From contig NZ_CP113945.1 in assembly GCF_029392855.1 (NCBI RefSeq), positions 1,364,001 to 1,428,000 on the forward strand: a stretch of 64,000 nucleotides of DNA, written 5' to 3'. The stretch is from Lactobacillus sp. ESL0680. GTDB lineage: Bacteria > Bacillota > Bacilli > Lactobacillales > Lactobacillaceae. Below are positions 63,886 through 64,000 of the stretch, piece by piece. The notes below the pieces were generated by a model, which saw only the letters and a list, made by a program, of their open reading frames with translations, had not been told where the DNA came from and ran no database searches. Numbering within the stretch: position 1 is the first letter of the stretch; every line of letters begins with the position of its first letter. A program made the translations under genes and the position numbers.

Positions 63886-64000
63886 TTATTGTACCTTTAT
63901 ACCCAACTTTTTCTTAATTGTGTATAAAACATCGACTTCTTTACCCTTACCGACAAAAAAGTCATGAAGATCATGCCTAAACTTAAAAGTCATAATTAGC
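63886..64000 (-). CDS. Partial reading frame entering from the right edge
   Basis: Minus-strand frame ending in a TAA at 63886-63888 and open to the edge: MTFKFRHDLHDFFVGKGKEV then DVLYTIKKKLGIKVQ. If it does not extend past the window it is a 34-residue peptide from the internal ATG; more likely it is the tail of a gene. Family not recognised. Confidence 0.4.
   Translation of the reverse strand, partial: LIMTFKFRHDLHDFFVGKGKEVDVLYTIKKKLGIKVQ

Overview
The window looks like a chromosomal segment of a low-G+C Lactobacillus of the delbrueckii/acidophilus/helveticus type. The evidence is a secreted protein with SLAP-like (S-layer-type) repeats, a C69 dipeptidase, two tandem C1-family peptidases, a MurA with Asp at the usual active-site Cys, and a Firmicutes core order metG-tatD-rnmV-rsmA-veg-purR-glmU. 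Species assignment is inference; there is no rRNA here. No phage, IS element or CRISPR array was seen.

Layout. 0-2 kb: the 5' part of a ribokinase gene (cut by the window edge) diverging from an amino-acid permease. 2.2-5.7 kb: an unrecognised AT-rich membrane protein, a possible gene remnant, and a PadR/DUF1700/DUF4097 operon with a perfect palindrome upstream of padR. 5.8-9.6 kb: purine block, guaA diverging from xpt-pbuX; xpt has a guanine riboswitch and the divergent region has PurR-box-like repeats. 9.6-10.8 kb: three tandem copies of a ~399-bp module that reads as a Fst/par-like type I toxin-antitoxin unit. 10.9-19.7 kb: pepD, murA, pyrG (with a GGG-start attenuator), rpoE, DUF1934, an HD hydrolase, ybaK and prs. 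19.9-25.7 kb: a MurNAc/muropeptide salvage set (mupG, murR, murP, murQ). 25.8-36 kb: SLAP protein, the conserved core block, and a small ABC exporter. 36-42 kb: a Mg2+ P-type ATPase under an M-box riboswitch, a TPM-like protein, comEB, trpS and a SRAP/HMCES protein. 42-43 kb: a small-RNA-rich intergenic region with a 51-aa hydrophobic cationic peptide gene and tRNA-Gly. 43-49 kb: CPBP protein, organophosphate antiporter-like MFS, greA, hsp20 with CIRCE, and two tandem C1 peptidases. 49-57.5 kb: nucleoside hydrolase plus a BMP-type nucleoside ABC transporter with three lipoprotein paralogues. 57.6-64 kb: NUDIX, HD hydrolase, an odd tRNA-Thr, YbjQ, tyrS (T-box) and a large LTA-synthase-like membrane enzyme, then the tail of another gene.

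How it fits together. Purine salvage and synthesis recur (guaA, xpt, pbuX, prs, purR, BMP-Nup transporter, nucleoside hydrolase), which suits an organism that scavenges nucleosides. RNA-level control is dense: guanine riboswitch, M-box, tyrosine T-box, and a CTP-type pyrG attenuator. The cell-wall genes (murA, glmU, mup/mur, LTA-synthase-like) cover both synthesis and recycling.

The most unusual content is the three tandem type I toxin-antitoxin-like modules, where each antisense RNA carries a copy of its own toxin's start region (20/22, 20/22, but only 15/22 in the third), and a second, differently built small-RNA/peptide pair at 42.4-42.8 kb. All functional statements come from reading the sequence; no database search was run.
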